64,000 nucleotides of DNA from Microcebus murinus (lineage: Eukaryota; Chordata; Mammalia; Primates; Cheirogaleidae): contig NC_134122.1 in assembly GCF_040939455.1 (NCBI RefSeq), forward strand, positions 34,452,001 to 34,516,000, read 5' to 3'. The notes below the pieces were generated by a model. The model was not told the origin of the DNA. It worked only from the letters and a program-made list of their open reading frames with translations, and did not search any database. Both the position numbers and the translations under genes were made by a program. Shown here in pieces: positions 58,361 through 64,000 of the stretch (position 1 is the stretch's first letter; every line of letters begins with the position of its first letter).

Positions 58361-60317
58361 CAGAAACTCATCCATGAGCAAAGATCTGAAACATTTCAGC
58401 ATGTGTGCATGTGTTGTGCTTCAGAATATTTTAGAAACATTTTCCAGATTTAATTGAGGCTTCTGGGAAGCCTTGCTGTGTTCTTCCTTGTAAAAAATAG
58501 AAGGTCGTTACCAGGAAGTCTCAGTGTACCATATTTATCTGGTGAGTTTTGAAAATACTGAGTAATGGGACTAATGACTCAACATAGTATTTTCCAAACT
58601 GTGAGGTAATCTTTGGACTTTGCAAGATTATTATATTAAGTGTACTTTTTAGTCTGTCAGTAAAAAATAAAAAGCCTGTATTTTCACATTAGAATTCAAA
58701 GAACATCTGCTGCGTATTGTAAATAACATATTTTGAAAACCAACTGATGCATACTCAGCCTGCCTCCGCCTGCTAACTATAGCAGGTCCTTAAGATAAGA
58801 TTCAATTTACCATTGGTACAGTTCTTGCTTTGACATTTTACTATTTGGTGAGCCGCTGTCATCCAGAAATCTTTAGAACCTATTTGCCCCTCTAATACAC
58901 TTAGCAATGTGAGGTTTTCAGTTTCTCATTTTCTAGCAGGGTTAGAAAGGGACCCTATTCCTAGATGACTTAGAGTCATGGAGAGTATGTTTTTCATGAA
59001 GTTGAGCTTAGAGAGGTTTTCTACTGGGGCCATTCTGTACCTCCCAAGGATATGAGCCCTCTGGGTGGAAACTCAGCTCTTCCTGCCTAGCAGAGAGCCA
59101 CCCGCTGCCAGAGGCTACGGACTGCTCCTGACAAGAAGGGCTGCATTGATTTTTCTGGTTTGCCTGTAGGGGAGTGGGCCCAAAGGGCAGTGCTCAGAGG
59201 GGCTCCTCTGTCCAGGGTATGCATTTGCACAGCAGCCCCATTCATGTCCTCCAGCCTGAATCTCACCTCCTCAGGAGCCTGAAAAACTCAATCAGCTTTT
59301 TTCCCTTGTTCCTTCTCAGTTTGTCTTGTTAGCACTCTTTCTTAGCAAGTAAGCACCATATGTCTTCTTTGGGAGCTTGTTTTCAGGAGATTCCCAGTGC
59401 ATGTGTGCTGGCTTGGAGGAGACGAATGGGTGTTTCGCTAACCAGAAGTACTCGCCAGAGTGCAGCTTTTGAGTCCTGCCCTTTGTGCTCATCTGCCTCA
59501 TGGCTGGTTTGTCCTCAGCTGTGAAAACAGTATTTCACCGGCTCACTGGGGTCACAGAAAACAGCCTGGCTTATGAGTGACTTTTCTAAACCAAAGAAAT
59601 AGCCTGTGTACACCCTTCCCTGTGGCTCCTCAGTATCCTGGAGAGGCTGTGTCTCACACACACACCTCTTCATTGATCTTGTTCTTGGTCCTCTGGAGAG
59701 GAGAGCACATACTGATTGTAAAGAGAGTATCTGTGTGCTATTGTGCTTCCCTGCTCTTAACCAGCCACCCATGCCAAAGCATGCAACTGATATGTTATGC
59801 TTTTGAAATAATTTGGTTTCTGTAACATGGAGCCCACCCCCCTGCTTTCAACCTTCAATAATCCTTTGAAAGCCAGCTTGTTGAGCACCCAATTTGTCTC
59901 GTTTCTTCTTCACTTCCCCCTAATCCTTCCTTGCACTCAGGCTGTCTTCTATCAAAAGTCTGAGGGTGAGCCAATGACACCCCATGGCAAACAGCAGCTT
60001 GTTCTTCATTCACCTTGATATCTTTTCGGCAAAGAAAAAGTAAGGGTTGGGAAACCTGTTCTATTCGTTTGGGCTTCTATGGCTACCTGTTTTATAGCTG
60101 CTTCACCAATAGCCTTGTTGGTTATTGTTGCTTTCTATCTGTCTCCCTGGGGACTTTACCAATTGTTTTGAAAGGGTGGCAATTTTCTGTTCCTTGAGAA
60201 TTCACTTTACATAGGCATGTGCGCATACATATGTGTTTGTATTCAGATGCTATCAATTAGTAATGAAAATCAGGCCAAGTCTTTCCAGTGCCTTTTAACT
60301 ACAGATGATTAATCAGT
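58361..60317. other. Unassigned DNA with a GC-rich block
   Basis: No supported gene. 59030-59300 is GC-richer and repeat-free ('gccacccgctgccagaggct') and holds a weak exon-like signal discussed in the findings. Overlapping short frames at 59515-60197 have no motif. Confidence 0.45.
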
Positions 60318-60490
60318 GTTAATAACAATTGCCAAACTTATTTTGAGTTTCCTATGTGCCAGGAGCTATACATGTTCTCTTGTCATTCTTACAACAACCC
60401 TTTGAAGTAATCCCCATTTTACAGATGAGGAGACTAGTGGAACTAAGACTTGTATCCAAGCCTTCTGACTTCAAAGCCCAGGATATTCAC
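60318..60490 (-). mobile_element. MIR SINE, antisense
   Basis: 'tttcctatgtgccaggagct', 'cttacaacaaccctttgaag', 'attttacagatgaggagact' and 'gacttcaaagcccagg'. Confidence 0.9.
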
Positions 60491-60856
60491 AAAAATACTA
60501 AACTGCCCGGGGCTGAGTAAGTCAGTCACTCATTTGAATCTTGCAGACCATAGTCCTAAATGCCGTGTCTTTTATCCTTGGAAAGGCTAGATATCAGTGG
60601 ACACGAGGTGAAAAGAAGATAATCTATGTTCTAAAGTTCTAAAGGATAAGACATACTCTACCAATATATGTGGCACATTAGGTCAGTGATTCTTTGTGGC
60701 ACAGAAGAGATTGACCAGTGTGATGGGGAAGTTGGGACAAAGACCATAGAAGAGAGAATGGGGGACATAGTTCTGATATAGCCCAAGGTGATAAAGGAGT
60801 TGTGATAATCCCTGGATTGGTAAGCACTATAGCAAAACCACAGTATTCCCCTAATC

Positions 60857-61110
60857 ATAAAAGCTACCACTAAGTGAACATACACTGCATTTCAGGCATT
60901 GAACTAGAACACTTTACATATGCTTTCATTTAATCATTTTCATTATCCTATAAGGAAGGTGGTGTTATCTCATTTTATAAATAAGAAAAGTAAGTCCAGA
61001 AAGGTTATCTTGGCCCAAATTTGCTATACTTAAGTGAAAAAAACTGGTATTTAAACCTAAATCTGTCTTCAAAGCCTGTGCTCCAATCTTTCCTACTTGT
61101 CAGCCTCTTT
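60857..61110 (-). mobile_element. MIR SINE, antisense
   Basis: 'tacactgcatttcaggcatt', 'atttaatcattttcattatc', 'tctcattttataaataagaa' and 'caaagcctgtgctcc'. Confidence 0.85.
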
Positions 61111-61424
61111 TTGGCCATTGTGAAATTGAATCAGAATCATTATCCTCATTATTAGGTCATACAACTGATAAAGTAAGGAAATAGATGCATCTCATATTTG
61201 TGGACCAGAGTATATGATTGAGCTGAGAAAGCAAAGAGTTGTTTTCCTCATCTCCTGGATGACCTTACCACTTTCAGGTGGTCTCAGCAGCCAGCTGCCA
61301 TGTCCTTAACATAGGTTCAATGTCAGTTGACAGCTTTGCTTCACTGAGGATTGTTGCCAGAATTATCAGCGCTTAGTGACTTTGTAGATAAACACAGATT
61401 ACACATTCAAGGAGCCTTCAGGGA

Positions 61425-61555
61425 TCAGAGGAGCTGGGAATTTGTTTCCAACTCTGCCCTTTAACTTGAACCTGGGAACCTCACTTAACCCTTTTCAACT
61501 TTACCTTTTTTATCTGAACATCATGATAGATAATTCCAAGGTTTGTTTTAGCTCC
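61425..61555 (+). mobile_element. MIR-like SINE fragment, sense
   Basis: 'ccaactctgccctttaactt', 'ctcacttaacccttttcaac' and 'acctttttt'. Diverged sense SINE core. Confidence 0.5.
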
Positions 61556-61734
61556 AAACGATTGTTTTCCAGTGTCAGGCCTGTTCATTTTCCACATACA
61601 GGAAAATCCTCTTAACTAGCGAAGAATGTAGATAGTTAATTCAGAAAATTCATCTTCACAGTCTGAAAAACACCCATGATAAAATGTATATCCTTGCATC
61701 AGCTTTAACTACAATTATAGCAAATAATTGGAAG

Positions 61735-61860
61735 AACCCTGGTTTCAAAATCTGATGAGCCCAGGTTTGATTATCAACAACTCTCTCTGTGTTGTTGAGC
61801 AACGTTGGTTAAATTAGTACCTCAGAGTTCATCTTGAGGAAGAAATGATAGAGCATTTCT
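61735..61860 (+). mobile_element. MIR-like SINE fragment, sense
   Basis: 'gagcccaggtttgattatca', 'gttgttgagcaacgttggtt' and 'aattagtacctcagagttca'. Diverged. Confidence 0.5.
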
Positions 61861-62302
61861 GAGACTGACACAAATATGTAGTGTCCCTTGTTTGTGGTCT
61901 GGATCCTTATTCCAAAATGTTACACTAGAATGATGTATTGCACACAAACATGTGATCCTCCTACCCAAAAAGTCCTCTAACTTCATCCTAACACGTTTGA
62001 GGGAGGTGAAGAAGTCAGAACATCCAAGGCACAGAAAACAGCTTGAACAAGTTCAGGAGGCAAGGAAGTAAAAAGCATGCATGGGAAGATGGAAACAGGA
62101 ATCAGTATAAGGTTCATGTTGAGGGTGGAGTGGGAGGTAAGCTGAAAAGTAGCCTGGTGTGTGACGATGCCAGGCCTTGAAGATTGGTTGGATTCTGTTA
62201 TGTCTCCCCCAACAACTTACACAGTAGGTTGGTAGGCAGTGGAGAGCCACTGAAACTTTTTTATTTTAAGGGAACACCATGGTGAGCGCTGTGCCAGAGA
62301 TT

Positions 62303-62476
62303 CTCAAACCTTGACTACATCAGAATCACCTGGGAGCTTGTTAAAAAATACATATACTTTGGGCCCCGCCCAGACATACTCAATCCTAATCTATAGGTTG
62401 GGGTCAAGGCATCTGTATTTTTAACAAGCTCCCCAGATGATTCTAATGCACGCCAAAGTTTAGGAACCACTGCTTT
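62303..62476 (+). mobile_element. MER5A-type hAT relic inserted in L2
   Basis: 'gagattctcaaaccttgact', 'acatcagaatcacctgggag', 'tgggccccgcccagacatac' and 'aacaagctccccagatgatt' ending 'ttaggaaccactgc'. Confidence 0.92.
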
Positions 62477-62724
62477 AGAAGGTTAATCTGGCAGCAGTGT
62501 GCAAGATGGATTGGAGCCGAGAGAGCCTGGAGGTTCAGAGACCTGCTAGCAAGCAATTGCAACAACAATCCCAGCAGGAGATAATGAGGTTGGGGGCTGT
62601 GGGAATGGAAAGGAAGAATCAGATATGGGAGGTATTTTTGAGAGGCAGTCAGCAAGGACTGGGTAACCAATTTGATGAGGAATGTGAGGGAGAAATGGGA
62701 CTTAACAAATAATGTCAAGGTTTA

Positions 62725-62985
62725 GAGAAGCAGTTCTCCAAGGTGTGAGGGGAGAGGCAACAGAATCCCTGGGGACCTTACTCAAATTGCACACACCTGC
62801 TCCCCTTTCTGTGCTCCCCTTCCACACCTTCCTCCTTCCCCACCAGTCCCCTGAGGTGTGTGTGGGGAGGAGGCAAATGAGTACCTTCTGGGCAGCAAGC
62901 TTGTGCAGCTTGGGGGAAAAGCTTTTCCAGGTGATCCCTGCATTTTAAAGCCACTAGTTGGTGTCTCTGTGCCTGTGAGAATAAT
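62725..62985 (+). mobile_element. Possible hAT/MER relic inserted in L2
   Basis: 'gaagcagttctccaaggtgt' and 'cagaatccctggggacctta' resemble the start of a small hAT relic. The right end is not clear. Confidence 0.4.
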
Positions 62986-63300
62986 GGCACCAAGGTAGGC
63001 TGGTGAGATCAGGAGGAAGGAGGGGAAGGGGATATGGGCTGTCTCAGAAAGGACAGATCTGGAGCTGATAGCAGGACATGGAATACCTTGGAGGCTGTGG
63101 AAATATGAGTTCAGAGCTGGGGAGCAAGAGGTAGGCTGTGGATACAAATTTGAAAGGCCACTACATGGAGGCCAGATGAGACTATGGGGAAAGAGAAGAA
63201 AGGATCCATTGAGTAGTCATATGCTGATGAAGAGTCAGAGGACAGTAGGTGGCAGAGATGGGAGGGGACTGCTCTACCTCAAGGCCAAGGCAGGAGGCAA

Positions 63301-64000
63301 ATCCCTGGAAAGATCTATAAGCAGAAGAGCAGAACTCTTGCTCCTCTGTCATCCTGCCACAAGCATGATTTGGTACACAGAACAATCCTATCCCCCAAGT
63401 AGGGCACATTGGCACATTCATGTAAAGGGATTAATACTGTATAGGTGAACACATTTGAAAATTTTCTTTCCAAAATCAGTTTCTTTGAGCTGATGTGCTA
63501 GAGACTGACAGGTTTTTACTTCTTACACTGTTGTCCCAGGTTTCTGATCAATTTGTAACCCTTCTATACTCTTTTTTGGCCCAGCACAGCCAAATATGAG
63601 GTATTAACAATCATTATAGTGCTTTGAGGTTCTTGCTCCCCCCATAGTTCCAGACATTCTGCCTGTATTTTGTGATGTCACACTGTGAAAATAGGATGTT
63701 GTGTTTTGGAGGCACCTCCAGGGTGCCCAACAATTGGCACATCTTAACTGAAAGAAAACAAATTGAGTGAACAACAATAGAGAAGAAGGACACTTACCCA
63801 GGAAGTAAAGAATTACTTAGAAATGCTATTTATGATGCTGTGAAGCTGTGACTCTTAAGGAATATCATAAACGCTGGCTATTCCTGACATTGGCAGGACT
63901 CTAAGGTGACCAGAGCTGCTCCAGTGAAATGGGATTGATGATCTCAGAAGGTGCTCTGTGAAGCTGACACTGAATCAGTTTGCTATAAAAAGGACTTATA
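63301..64000. other. Unassigned non-coding DNA
   Basis: No gene and no recognised repeat to the end of the window. Confidence 0.5.

Larger units (their letters stand above)
61960..63300 (-). mobile_element. L2 LINE, antisense, with two hAT relics inside
   Basis: 'gatgccaggccttgaagatt' and 'caggaggagagccactgaa'-type wording at 62165-62260 begin it, 'aaggttaatctggcagcagt' resumes at 62480 and 'agactgggtaaccaatttga'-type wording continues. A third part at 62990-63300 includes 'gctgtggatacaaatttgaa'. The order matches a reversed L2. All overlapping open frames here are noise. Confidence 0.65.

Noticed and set aside
62782..63147. 121-codon minus-strand frame
   Set aside because: It crosses a hAT/MER relic and an antisense L2; composition is low-complexity and no motif is present.

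Overview
This is vertebrate nuclear DNA from a primate, most likely a lemur (strepsirrhine). The evidence is the repeats. MIR, L2, MER5-like hAT relics, a MaLR LTR and old L1 3' ends are typical of placental mammals, and dimeric Alus make it a primate. The youngest Alu (11357-11709) has the left-arm wording 'tagaaagaaattaattggcc' and the right-arm wording 'gttgctgtgagctaggctga', which I know from lemur Alus and not from monkey, ape or galago ones. Four hAT-type elements with nearly intact ends at 44.4-58.2 kb are also absent from human DNA as far as I know. The species call is inference; the repeats are seen directly.

I find no protein-coding gene, exon pair, rRNA, tRNA or small-RNA gene that I can support. 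All open frames are short (137 codons at most), lack recognisable domains, and often run through Alu, L1, L2 or microsatellite DNA. The window reads as intergenic or deep intronic DNA.

Layout: 0-1.1 kb, antisense L1 ORF2 relic. 3.1-4.3 kb, an unexplained 127-bp inverted repeat at 96% identity. 5.2-9 kb, mostly unique sequence with two blocks that look like conserved enhancers. 9.5-21.3 kb, old hAT, L2, MIR and L1 relics plus the lemur-type Alu. 20-25 kb, unique sequence with further enhancer-like blocks. 25.6-26.0 kb, solo MaLR LTR. 31.3-36.0 kb, a long L2 with an Alu inside, MIR, more L2, and an L1 3' end. 36.7-43 kb, enhancer-like blocks alternating with two antisense Alus and L1 relics. 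44.4-58.3 kb, the young hAT cluster with L1, L2 and MER5-like DNA, plus a compound CA microsatellite in an Alu tail. 60-63.3 kb, MIR and a 1.3-kb L2 with two nested hAT relics.

No set of genes here works together. The functional candidates are the enhancer-like blocks, rich in TAATTA-type homeodomain sites and unlike the decayed repeats around them. Their conservation is my judgement from appearance and needs alignment. Repeat family names are from memory of consensus sequences, not a search.
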